This document shows positions 1 to 8,365 of a stretch of DNA of 32,797 bases, in pieces. The number at the start of each line of letters is the position of its first letter. The stretch's first letter is position 1. The notes under the pieces are model-generated. The model did not search any database. It was not told where the DNA came from and was given only the letters and a program-made list of their open reading frames with translations. The translations under genes and the position numbers were made by a program. The stretch is from Pseudomonadota bacterium (GTDB taxonomy: Bacteria > Pseudomonadota > Gammaproteobacteria > Burkholderiales > Burkholderiaceae_C). The stretch spans positions 1 to 32,797 of the forward strand of contig JARXKP010000007.1 of assembly GCA_030271615.1 (NCBI GenBank). Reading direction: 5' to 3'.

Positions 1-36
1 CTGGGCACTGCACCCGGCCGACGGCTACCGCGACCT

Positions 37-349
37 TTGACGTTCGGTCGGCACCCCCTACTCGAAGACATCAAGAATGCGCTCTGGGCCACCACCGACA
101 AGCTGCGCGCCAACATCGACGCTGCCGAGCAAAACCACTTGACGCTCGGCCTCATCTTCGTCAAGTACATCTCCGACACCTTGCCAGGGAAAGCACGCCG
201 AGCTGAGGCTTCGGCTGGCCGACCCGGAAGACGAATACTTCTACGACGAAGCCGACCCGACCGACATCGCCGCTGAGCTCGAAGACCGCGACTACTACCG
301 CGAGGCCAATGCCTTCTGGGTGCCCGAACCGGCCCGCTGGGAAGCCAAG
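37..349 (+). pseudogene. Type I restriction-modification DNA methyltransferase (HsdM) N-terminal fragment, frameshifted and truncated
   Basis: Reads [38 protein letters not shown], then shifts frame to [49 protein letters not shown], typical of an HsdM N-terminus; no downstream methyltransferase domain. Confidence 0.8.
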
Positions 350-525
350 CCTGACCGAATGGCTGCAGGTGCCTGTCGGGATTGTTGGTCGAATTCGAGG
401 GATCAAACCGAGCGCGACTGCTGAGAAGCATTACAAGCGCCGCCCGCTGGAACTGCGCCTGCGCCACGAGCGAATCAAGCATAGATGCTGGAGCAAGCCG
501 GCATCAAGGTTGACCCGATGGAGGG
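350..525 (+). pseudogene. 3' remnant of a tyrosine integrase gene, paralogous to the integrase at 2222-3655
   Basis: SLTEWLQVPVGIVGRIRGIKPSATAEKHYKRRPLELRLRHERI closely matches SLTEWLEIPAGVVAQIQGHKPSATAEKHYKRRPLELLALHHERI of the downstream integrase. Confidence 0.8.
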
Positions 526-789
526 GCATGTATCGAGTCTGCACATCGTTTCCATTGCCTGACAATTCCAGGCAACTCGGGCCAGAAACTGGCCCGAGTC
601 TCGACCACTGAGCGACACGCGAATACACCGGCCGCCATTTCCCGAGTAGTAGGATCGTCCGGCAAAAGCCACGATATGGAGCGCCGCATCTGCTCGATAG
701 CCATCATGTGACACCTTTGCTCGGTTTGCCTTTGCAGCAACGACATCCAGTCGATCTTTTCATTACGAATCCGAAAGAACCAGCCCGCC

Positions 790-1560
790 ATGAAACCAAT
801 CCGCGTAGCGGTCGAATCGGCTGCAAAGACCTTCGGTTACTCTGTCATCCCGAATTGGAGATTGCCTTCGTACCCGCAGACTCAATACCTCCGTCGGCTG
901 TTTGACTACAGCGGGATCGAGACAGTCATCGATGCTGGAGCGAATGAAGGCCAGTACCGAGATTACTTGCGCAATGAGGTCGGTTACTCCGGCGACATTG
1001 TCTCTATCGAGCCTATTCCCCATCTGGTCGACAAGCTGCGCGCGCGCGCGTCTGGGGATCCGCACTGGCGCATCGAGGGATGCGCCCTTGCGGCGATGCG
1101 CGGCTCCGCAACGCTAAACGTCATGGGAGGCAGCCAGTTCAGTTCTCTTCTCGCGCCCGACCATTCTGAAATTGGACTTTTCTCCGAACAGAACGTTGTC
1201 GTGCAGCGTGTCGAGGTGGAGACGCGAACTCTCGACGAGCTGATGGCAGGTATCACAAGGAGCGATCTACGTAACGTTTATCTCAAGCTCGATACGCAGG
1301 GCTCTGACCTCGAGGCCCTAAAGGGCGGCATCGCAGCACTCCGGCGGGTGGCTGCCCTTCAGACAGAAGCGTCTTTCAAGCGCATCTATCGGGGTGCTCC
1401 GGGGCATATCGAAGTAGTCAATTTCTTGCATGAACACGGCTTTGAAATGAGTGCTGCGTACCCCAACAACGCGGGGCACTTCCCTGTGCTGGTTGAGCTC
1501 GATTTGCACCTGATCAGCCGAGAACTGATTCCCGCGTCGCACCAAGGCACCGTCCAATAG
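790..1560 (+). CDS. FkbM family methyltransferase
   Basis: 256 aa ORF with VIDAGANEGQYRDYL, SIEPIP and LKLDTQGSDLEALKGG, typical of FkbM SAM-dependent methyltransferases. Confidence 0.85.
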   Translation: MKPIRVAVESAAKTFGYSVIPNWRLPSYPQTQYLRRLFDYSGIETVIDAGANEGQYRDYLRNEVGYSGDIVSIEPIPHLVDKLRARASGDPHWRIEGCALAAMRGSATLNVMGGSQFSSLLAPDHSEIGLFSEQNVVVQRVEVETRTLDELMAGITRSDLRNVYLKLDTQGSDLEALKGGIAALRRVAALQTEASFKRIYRGAPGHIEVVNFLHEHGFEMSAAYPNNAGHFPVLVELDLHLISRELIPASHQGTVQ

Positions 1561-1960
1561 CGTGCCCTCCTCACGAGGACTTGACTGTTGAGTTCCATGC
1601 AATGCTGACCAGTTATTGGCGTGAACCGATGAGATGGGCGGTCATCTATCGCCGAGATATTCAAGGCCACCACAGGATGGCCATCGATTCGGAGGCCGGC
1701 GGGCAAGTGATTCAACAAGGTTTGCAGATGATGAACCCTCCGCCGCCGCCAAGGCCGACCACAACAAACTGCCGCCAGCGGTTGGAAACGTCGTACGAAT
1801 ACAGTGCGATTAGCCTGCGACACCACGCCGATTGAGCGCCCGACATTCACTACCCGGCCTATGCGCCCGGTCCGCCGATTCTGGGGCTTGGGCACGCTGC
1901 TGCATTTTTCCGATGTTGAGACCGATTCGGGAAAAAGTCTTACATCCGCCGTTACATGCA

Positions 1961-2001
1961 AAAAGCCGGAAGCACCTTTGGAGGCGCTTACCGGCTTTCG
2001 C
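1961..2001 (-). terminator. Rho-independent terminator-like hairpin downstream of the tRNA-His 3' end
   Basis: AAAAGCCGGAAGC...GCTTACCGGCTTT inverted repeat; on the minus strand it is followed by a T-run. A similar hairpin sits at 9628-9670. Confidence 0.65.
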
Positions 2002-2027
2002 TTGTATGACTTGGGGTGGCTGATGGG
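1986..2027. repeat. Left att core, 42-bp direct repeat copy 1 (contains tRNA-His 3' end on the minus strand)
   Basis: gcttaccggctttcgcttgtatgacttggggtggctgatggg; identical to 9656-9697. Confidence 0.9.
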
Positions 2028-2062
2028 GCTCGAACCCACGACAACAGGAATCACAATCCCAA
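2014..2062 (-). other. tRNA-His(GTG) 3'-half fragment (anticodon arm to CCA); 5' half absent
   Basis: Reverse complement GGGATTGTGATTCCTGTTGTCGTGGGTTCGAGCCCCATCAGCCACCCCA matches the 3' half of bacterial tRNA-His; upstream sequence is not tRNA. Confidence 0.75.
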
Positions 2063-2184
2063 GAAGAAAACATTTCTCATCGTTGACCCACGTAGATACA
2101 ATCTATGTAAATCAACAAGTTAACCGACACATACTGGATGCAAAAACAGGCAATTTGTTGATTGCCATGCATCATTGTCGCGAA

Positions 2185-2207
2185 GACTTGCCTACAGATT
2201 GCCTACA
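2185..2207 (+). repeat. Putative arm-type integrase binding site, copy 1
   Basis: GACTTGCCTACAGATTGCCTACA (two TTGCCTACA units); identical to 9590-9612. Confidence 0.7.
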
Positions 2208-2221
2208 GATTTTGGGTCCAT

Positions 2222-3655
2222 ATGGAAAAGAACGAAAGCCGCGTGCGCCTGACCGCCGGACGGGTTGCCGACTTCGTTTGCCCTGCCAATAAGTCCCAAG
2301 CCTTCCTTTGGGACACTGACGCACCGACCCTGGCGCTTCGCGCATCACCGACTGGGCGAAAGACCTACGTCTTTGAGGCCCGCTTGCGTGGCGCGACCAT
2401 ACGAATCACCATCGGCACGGCTGGTGAACGTGGCTACACCCTTGAGAAGGCACGCCAGAAAGCACAAGTCCTGAAAATGCTGGTGGACGATGGCAAAGAC
2501 CCTCGCGAACTGGAGCGCCAGCGGATAACCGCGGAAGCCGAAGCCAATGCTGCAGCCGTCGCCCGCGTCGAGTCTGAAAAGCTTGACGCCATCGCACAGG
2601 CGCAAGCCGACGAAGCTGCCTCAATCACAGTGGGCGAAGTTTGGGCTGCGTATCTAGCCGAGCGCCGCCCGCACTGGGGCGATTTGCACTATCGAGACCA
2701 CGAATACAAGGCAAAGGCAGGCGGACAGCCATCCGCGCGTCGTGGCGGCAAGGGCACAACCACGAAGCCGGGGCCACTGTTCCCGCTGATGGGGCTACCG
2801 CTGCGTGAACTCGACGCCGCCACCATCGAGGCATGGGCCGCCAAAGAAGGCCAGACCCGTGCAACATCGGCGCGGCTAGCGTGGCGATTGCTGACGGTGT
2901 TCTTGACGTGGTGCAGTGAGCAGCCGGCATACACCGCACTGTTACCCATCAAGAACCCCGGCAAGACCCGCAAGGCTCGCGAATCACTGGGCAAGCCCGC
3001 CACGAAGTCAGATGTTCTCCAACGCGGGCAGTTGAAGTCTTGGTTCGAGCAAGTGCGCCGGGTGCAGAACCGCACCATTTCCGCTGCCCTGCAAGTCATG
3101 CTGTTGACAGGCGCACGTCCTGGCGAAGTCCTGTCCCTACGCTGGGAGGACGTGAACAGCCAGTGGAAGGGCATCACCATCCGCGACAAGGTGGAGGGCA
3201 CCCGCGAGATTCCATTGACGCCTTACGTGGCGCAATTGCTGGCCGCCCTGCCCCGCGCCAATGATTGGATTTTTGCCAGTGCGCGGTGGGTCAATCCGAT
3301 AAGGGGCAAGCCGGGCGCATGGGCCAATACAAGCGCCAGCGGCCGAATCGCCGTGCCAAACAATCCGCACACGCGGGCCTGCAATGTCGCGTGCTTGGAA
3401 GGGTTGACGCTGCATGGCCTGCGCCGCTCGTTCGCCAGTTTGACTGAGTGGCTGGAAATCCCTGCCGGTGTGGTGGCACAGATTCAGGGCCACAAGCCGA
3501 GCGCCACCGCCGAGAAGCATTACAAGCGCCGCCCGCTGGAACTGCTTGCCCTGCACCACGAGCGAATCGAGGCATGGATGCTTGAACAGGCCGGGGTGCA
3601 GTTCGATGCGAAAGCCGTCACACCCGTTGCCTTGCAGTTGGTGACCAGCCGTTGA
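2222..3655 (+). CDS. Tyrosine-type site-specific integrase (P4-like; DUF4102-type N-terminus)
   Basis: Catalytic signatures TGARPGEVLSLRW, LHGLRRSFAS and the C-terminal region IQGHKPSATAEKHYKRR; ATG at 2222 gives MEKNESRVRLTAGRV. The ORF track extends to 2162. Confidence 0.93.
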   Translation: MEKNESRVRLTAGRVADFVCPANKSQAFLWDTDAPTLALRASPTGRKTYVFEARLRGATIRITIGTAGERGYTLEKARQKAQVLKMLVDDGKDPRELERQRITAEAEANAAAVARVESEKLDAIAQAQADEAASITVGEVWAAYLAERRPHWGDLHYRDHEYKAKAGGQPSARRGGKGTTTKPGPLFPLMGLPLRELDAATIEAWAAKEGQTRATSARLAWRLLTVFLTWCSEQPAYTALLPIKNPGKTRKARESLGKPATKSDVLQRGQLKSWFEQVRRVQNRTISAALQVMLLTGARPGEVLSLRWEDVNSQWKGITIRDKVEGTREIPLTPYVAQLLAALPRANDWIFASARWVNPIRGKPGAWANTSASGRIAVPNNPHTRACNVACLEGLTLHGLRRSFASLTEWLEIPAGVVAQIQGHKPSATAEKHYKRRPLELLALHHERIEAWMLEQAGVQFDAKAVTPVALQLVTSR

Positions 3656-3669
3656 AAGACATTGATATG

Positions 3670-3688
3670 TGTATCGCCATGAGATACA
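3670..3688. promoter_or_regulatory. Inverted repeat upstream of higB, candidate HigA operator
   Basis: TGTATC-gccatga-GATACA (6-bp perfect arms, 7-nt spacer) immediately 5' of the higB start. Confidence 0.5.
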
Positions 3689-3695
3689 ATTGACC

Positions 3696-3977
3696 GTGAT
3701 TAAGTCGTTCCGACACAAGGGCTTGAAGGCGTTTTTCGAGCAAGGGAGCATGGCTGGCATTCAGGCGGCACATGCCCAGCGACTGGCCGCGATGCTGCGC
3801 CGCTTGAACGCGACGACGAATGCGCAAGGCATGAACCTTCCAGGCTGGGGCCTGCATCCATTGAAAGGGCGCGGCCTGAAGGGGCATTTTTCAGTGTGGG
3901 TCAGCGGCAACTGGCGCATGACCTTCACATTCGACGGCACCGATGCCGTCCTGGTGGACTATCAGGACTACCACTGA
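3696..3977 (+). CDS. higB: HigB-type (RelE superfamily) toxin
   Basis: VIKSFRHKGLKAFFEQG...HAQRLAAMLRRLNA...GWGLHPLKGRGLKGHFSVWVSGNWRMTFTFDGTDAVLVDYQDYH; GTG start at 3696. Confidence 0.9.
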   Translation: MIKSFRHKGLKAFFEQGSMAGIQAAHAQRLAAMLRRLNATTNAQGMNLPGWGLHPLKGRGLKGHFSVWVSGNWRMTFTFDGTDAVLVDYQDYH

Positions 3978-3993
3978 GGCAGGAGAAGCAACC

Positions 3994-4323
3994 ATGGCAC
4001 CCATGTTCAACCCACCCCACCCCGGCCTGACGCTGCGTGACGACGTGCTTCCCGCTCTGAAGCTGTCCGTTACGGAAGCTGCGCAGCAACTTGGGGTGTC
4101 CCGCGTTGCGTTGTCCCGCGTCCTGAATGCCCGCGCCGCCATCTCGCCGGAAATGGCCTTGCGCATCGAGGCATGGCTGGGTGTTGACCGTGGCGGTGAG
4201 GCCCGCTTGTGGCTGGCAGAGCAAAACGCCTATGACATGTGGCAAGCAGAGCAGCGATTCAAGGCAGCGCCGATGCAGGTGCAGCGCGCGCCAACTGAGC
4301 CACAAGAGGCCACCCCAGCCTGA
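3994..4323 (+). CDS. higA: HigA-type antitoxin (XRE HTH)
   Basis: HPGLTLRDDVLPALKLSVTEAAQQLGVSRVALSRVLNARAAISPEMALRIEAWLG; start codon preceded by GGAGAAGC; directly follows the toxin gene. Confidence 0.9.
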   Translation: MAPMFNPPHPGLTLRDDVLPALKLSVTEAAQQLGVSRVALSRVLNARAAISPEMALRIEAWLGVDRGGEARLWLAEQNAYDMWQAEQRFKAAPMQVQRAPTEPQEATPA

Positions 4324-4426
4324 CCCAAGAAAACCGGCGTCTCAGCGGCCCTGAGACAAGACGGGCCGGAAGCTGCGGAAACAGCGACCGACCCTGACCA
4401 CAACCCATCTACAGGAGAGATGAATC

Positions 4427-4639
4427 ATGGCTGACAAAGATATTAGCGGTGCCGATGGTGCTGCCACCTTCTCGCATTGGCACGATACGCTTTACGACGT
4501 ATTGGCGATGCTGCAAGGCGCTGGCGCATTCAGCGCCGAGGAGCACGGCAGCGGGAATCTCGTTCGGCGACTTCTCAATGAAGCCATCGCACGTTTAGAG
4601 GAGTCCATAGACGGCCTCGACGCCTGCCGGGCTGCCTGA
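4427..4639 (+). CDS. Hypothetical protein, 70 aa
   Basis: ORF with upstream GGAGAGATGAATC (SD-like), co-directional. Confidence 0.55.
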   Translation: MADKDISGADGAATFSHWHDTLYDVLAMLQGAGAFSAEEHGSGNLVRRLLNEAIARLEESIDGLDACRAA

Positions 4640-4736
4640 CCCTTGCGCCCCTGCCTACCTCGACGGAGGGAAGCGCCGGATTCCTTCACCGGCTTGGCAG
4701 GGGCACCCGCTGAAGGCTGACACCTGAAGGGGTGTT

Positions 4737-5210
4737 ATGAAATATGCAGGACCATTAAACAAGCCAATAACGCGGAAACGCATTGGGCTTCTTGCTGACG
4801 AACCGACCTATCAGGCCGAATCTCGACGCATCACCGCCGAGATGTTCTCCAAGCTCCCGGCCTTGTTTGCTGCCCATGGCGTGAACGAGGGCGACTGGCT
4901 GGCACTTTCAATAGAACTCGCAAAAGCCCATGTGCCGGGCTTCAAAGTCCACAACCCTGCTGGCCGAAAAACAGAATGGGGGGTGGCGGACAAGGCCGAA
5001 TTCCATTGCGACGTAGACAGCAAGAGCGCGGAATTGGACTTGTCTGTCGTGGAGTCCATCAAGCAGGTGATTCGACTCGCCGCGTGGAAAGATAAAGCCA
5101 AGCCAATGACCATGGCGGCACTGGAAAAGCACTACTACGAGGCTGAGCCGCGTTGGATTCAGATAGTGAAAGACGCTCGGGCTTATGAATCAATTGTCTC
5201 GACCAATTAA
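4737..5210 (+). CDS. Hypothetical protein, 157 aa
   Basis: Co-directional ORF with plausible amino-acid composition; no family recognised. Confidence 0.6.
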   Translation: MKYAGPLNKPITRKRIGLLADEPTYQAESRRITAEMFSKLPALFAAHGVNEGDWLALSIELAKAHVPGFKVHNPAGRKTEWGVADKAEFHCDVDSKSAELDLSVVESIKQVIRLAAWKDKAKPMTMAALEKHYYEAEPRWIQIVKDARAYESIVSTN

Positions 5211-5360
5211 CTCAGAGCCCGGCGCCTCGTAATCGGTAATCAACGCATCTACATTCATTGACATCAACCAAGCGCAGGGAATGCGCCGGTTGTATCTGGC
5301 GGTCGTGAGGGCCGGCAGATTGTTCAATGACCTAACGCCGAGAGGCGCAGGAGATGCAGA

Positions 5361-5576
5361 TTGCAATCTAAGACCGTTCGTCAGTTCCCCCCGCTGGAGC
5401 TAGAAACCCGCGCTGCCGTCGAAACAGCGTGCGCCGCGTATCACCTGAACAGGCAACCGCAAACACTACGCGGTTGGGCCTGCCATGAAGACGGGCCAAT
5501 TCGCCCCGTTCGCATACATGGCCGATTGGCTTGGCCTGTCGCCGAATTGCGCCGCGTGCTGGGGGTGGCGAAATGA
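5361..5576 (+). CDS. Small DNA-binding/excisionase-like protein
   Basis: 71 aa, AAYHLNRQPQTLRGWACHEDGPIRPVRIHGRLAWPVAELRRVLG, MerR/Xis-like winged-helix pattern; TTG start with GGAG upstream. Confidence 0.6.
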   Translation: MQSKTVRQFPPLELETRAAVETACAAYHLNRQPQTLRGWACHEDGPIRPVRIHGRLAWPVAELRRVLGVAK

Positions 5577-5926
5577 AAAACGCCCGCCCCACCATTGGTA
5601 AGACGAGCGCCCCTGAGCAAGGCAATCTTAAAGCCCCCGCATCATTTCTTGGCACTGACAACCCGCGACACCTGCGAGTCATCCAGGCGGTTTGGGTTCG
5701 TCCAATTCCGCGCGAGCACCTTGACGTAATCGCTGGTTGCTCCAACGGCCCGGAACTGGTGGCCGAACTTCGCCGCCGTGGCTTGGAAATGCCCTGCTCC
5801 CGCACGCGCAAGCAGGACCGCGACCTGTTCGACTGCTGGCCGGGCGTCTATCACCTCACGCAACGGGACCGCCAAAAGCTGGCTGCTTGGAAACGCACGC
5901 GGGCCGCAGGAAGGGGGCAAGCATGA
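5573..5926 (+). CDS. Hypothetical protein, 117 aa
   Basis: Starts MKNARPTIGKTSAPEQGN, overlaps the previous stop (ATGA) and ends at an ATGA overlap with the next ORF. Confidence 0.6.
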   Translation: MKNARPTIGKTSAPEQGNLKAPASFLGTDNPRHLRVIQAVWVRPIPREHLDVIAGCSNGPELVAELRRRGLEMPCSRTRKQDRDLFDCWPGVYHLTQRDRQKLAAWKRTRAAGRGQA

Positions 5927-6009
5927 ACGCAAGCGATTGGCTGCTGGCCGGCCTTGTGGTGGCCGGATGGGTGGCGCTGGTGTGGGCACTGATGGGGGGC
6001 CGTCAATGA
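5923..6009 (+). CDS. 28-aa single-pass membrane peptide
   Basis: MNASDWLLAGLVVAGWVALVWALMGGRQ; 4-nt ATGA overlaps with the upstream and downstream ORFs. Confidence 0.5.
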   Translation: MNASDWLLAGLVVAGWVALVWALMGGRQ

Positions 6010-8076
6010 CTGGAAACGATATCGACCGCGCACGCGATGCGCTGCAATTCCTCGACCCTGGCTGTGGCCGGGAAGACTGGCACCGCATCGGACGTGCTGC
6101 CATCGCAGCCGGACTGAACGTGGACGACATCGACGCATGGAGTTGCAACGCCAGCAACTACAAAGGCGAACAAGACGTTCGCGCTGCGTTCAGGACAGTC
6201 ACGCCGAATGGGGGCACGGGAGCCGGGACGCTGTTTCACCTTGCACGCGCTGAAGGTTGGACCCCGACCGCGAACGATTCAGCGCGGCACACGCAGCGCA
6301 CGCGTCCTGCAAGGGCTCCGCATCGACCCGCACAGCCCACCAAGCCGCAGCGACCCGGCATGAACGCTGCCGAGCGTTTGGCAACGCTGCGAACCGGCCG
6401 CCGCATCGCATGCCTACATCGAAGCCAAGCAAGGCACGGCCGAAGGGCTGCGCGTGGTGCCTGCTGGTGACTCGCTGCGCATCGCTGGCGCATCGGTGGC
6501 CGGCTGGCTGGTGGTGCCAGTGCTGCCGCTGGATGGGAGCGAGCCGGCTTCGCTGCAATTCATCCCGCCGCCCGGTGCCGGAAAGAAGCTGAATCTGCCC
6601 GGTGCGTCGGTGGCCGGTGTGTTCATCGTGGGCGACATGGTGGCCGGTGGCACCACGTTTGTGTGCGAGGGTATCGGGCAAGCGTGGGCATGTTGGAAGG
6701 CGACCGGCTTTGCGGCCGTGGTGTGCTTTGGCTGGGGCCGTGTTCGTGCGGTTGCCGCTGAACTGCGCAAGCGCGACGCATTGGCGCGGCTGGTGGTGGT
6801 GCCTGATGTCGGGAAGGAAGGTGAAGCCGAAACCATCGCCCGCGAGGTGCGCGGTGCATGCGCTCCAATGCCCACTAGCTGGGACACCAACGCGGACGTG
6901 AACGACTACGCGCAGCGCGAGGGGTTCGATGCGTTGGAGGCATTGCTACACAGCGCAAAGGCTCCGCCGGGAAACGGTGTCGTGCTTCTCAACGGTGCCG
7001 ACCTCATCCCACAGCCGGTAGCCTGGCTGTGGCGTGATTGGCTGGCGCTGGGCAAGCTCCACATATTGGCTGGCGCACCCGGGCAGGGAAAGACAACCAT
7101 TGCCGTAGCCATGGCCGCAACCGTCACCAGTGGCGGACGCTGGCCCGATGGTTCACGCTGCGACCGTGGACATGTGCTCATCTGGTCCGGTGAGGACGAC
7201 CCAGCCGATACGCTGCTGCCCCGTCTGATTGCGGCTGGTGCTGACGTATCGCGCATTCACTTCGTGGCTGGCACACGCACAAACGGAGAGCTTCAGCCGT
7301 TCGACCCGGCGTGCGATATGGCCCAGCTCGCAGAGCAGGCGAAGAACCTTGGAGGCGTGCGCCTCATCGTCGTTGACCCGGTTGTTTCTGCCGTGACGGG
7401 TGACAGCCACAAGAACACCGAAGTTCGGCGGGCACTTCAGCCGTTGGTGGACCTCGCATCGAACATGGGCGCCGCGCTGCTTGGCATCTCGCATTTCAGC
7501 AAAGGCGGACAAGGGCAAGACCCGGCATCGCGCGTCGTTGGCTCGATTGCGTTTACCGCTGTTGCGCGCGTGGTCCTGGTGGCGGCCAAGGTGAAGGGTG
7601 ATGACGGACAAGCCCGTCGAATCCTGGCGCGCGGAAAGTCCAACATCGGCCCAGACGATGGCGGTTTCGAATACGACATCACGCAGGTGGAGGCACTGCC
7701 CGGCATTCATGCCTCGCGCATCGAATGGGGCGCAGCGGTGGAAGGCTCTGCCCGCGAGTTGCTCACCGACCCCGCCGAAGAAACCGAAGATGGCAACGCG
7801 CAGAACTCCGCCACTGCGTTTCTTCAAGAAGTGCTGAAAGATGAATTGGTGCCGGTGAAAAGCATCGAGGCCGAAGCTAAGGAAGCTGGCTTGTCCTGGC
7901 GAACCATCCGCCGCGCATCTGATTCGCTGTGCGTGATGAAGAAGAGAGGCACCGAAAACCGTTGGTACTGGAGCCTCCCCAAGTTGTCCAATACCGGCAA
8001 CTTGTCCAACTTGTCCAACGTTGGAACCTTGGACAACCTGGACAACATGACCGAATGCGGGGTGCGCGATGAGTGA
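6006..8076 (+). pseudogene. Replication protein: PriCT-2-like N-terminus, Toprim and RepA/AAA_25 helicase, split by one frameshift near 6390-6405
   Basis: Frame A: MTGNDIDRARDALQFLDPGCGREDWHRIGRAAIAAG...; frame B: AASHAYIEAKQGTAEGLRVVPAGDSLR...VCEGIGQAWA...LHILAGAPGQGKTTIAVAMAATV...VLIWSGEDDPADTLLPRL. Junction at gaaccggccgccgcatcgcatgcc. Confidence 0.75.
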
Positions 8077-8365
8077 AATGCACATCACCTGCCCAAGTTG
8101 CCGGGTTCGCACCTTCGTTCAGGACACGCCTTGGAAGCGGCTGTGCGTGACCTGCTATCTGGAACAGAACCCGACACGCCGCCGAAAGCCTGAACCGGCC
8201 GCAGTCGCACCGCAACCGATGCAGGCCCTTGATGCGGACATGCTGCGCCGTCTGGTGTACCTGTGCCACCCCGACAAGCACGCCGGGAGCGATGCCGCAC
8301 ACACGGCGACCGCGTTCCTGTTGAAGCTGAAGGCCGGGAATCACCTGGAAAGCGAAACAACATGA
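8069..8365 (+). CDS. Small protein with zinc-ribbon-like N-terminus and J-domain-like HPD motif
   Basis: CPSCRVRTFVQDTPWKRLCVTCYLEQ, then LDADMLRRLVYLCHPDKHAGSDAA. Confidence 0.6.
   Translation: MSEMHITCPSCRVRTFVQDTPWKRLCVTCYLEQNPTRRRKPEPAAVAPQPMQALDADMLRRLVYLCHPDKHAGSDAAHTATAFLLKLKAGNHLESETT

Noticed and set aside
1386-2054. 222-aa minus-strand ORF spanning the region between the FkbM gene and the att site
   Set aside because: Overlaps the FkbM 3' end and the att/tRNA fragment; no recognisable domain. Region 1561-1960 remains unassigned.
2014-2062. Intact tRNA-His gene
   Set aside because: Only the 3' half is present; the acceptor 5' strand and D-arm are missing, so it is reported as an att fragment.
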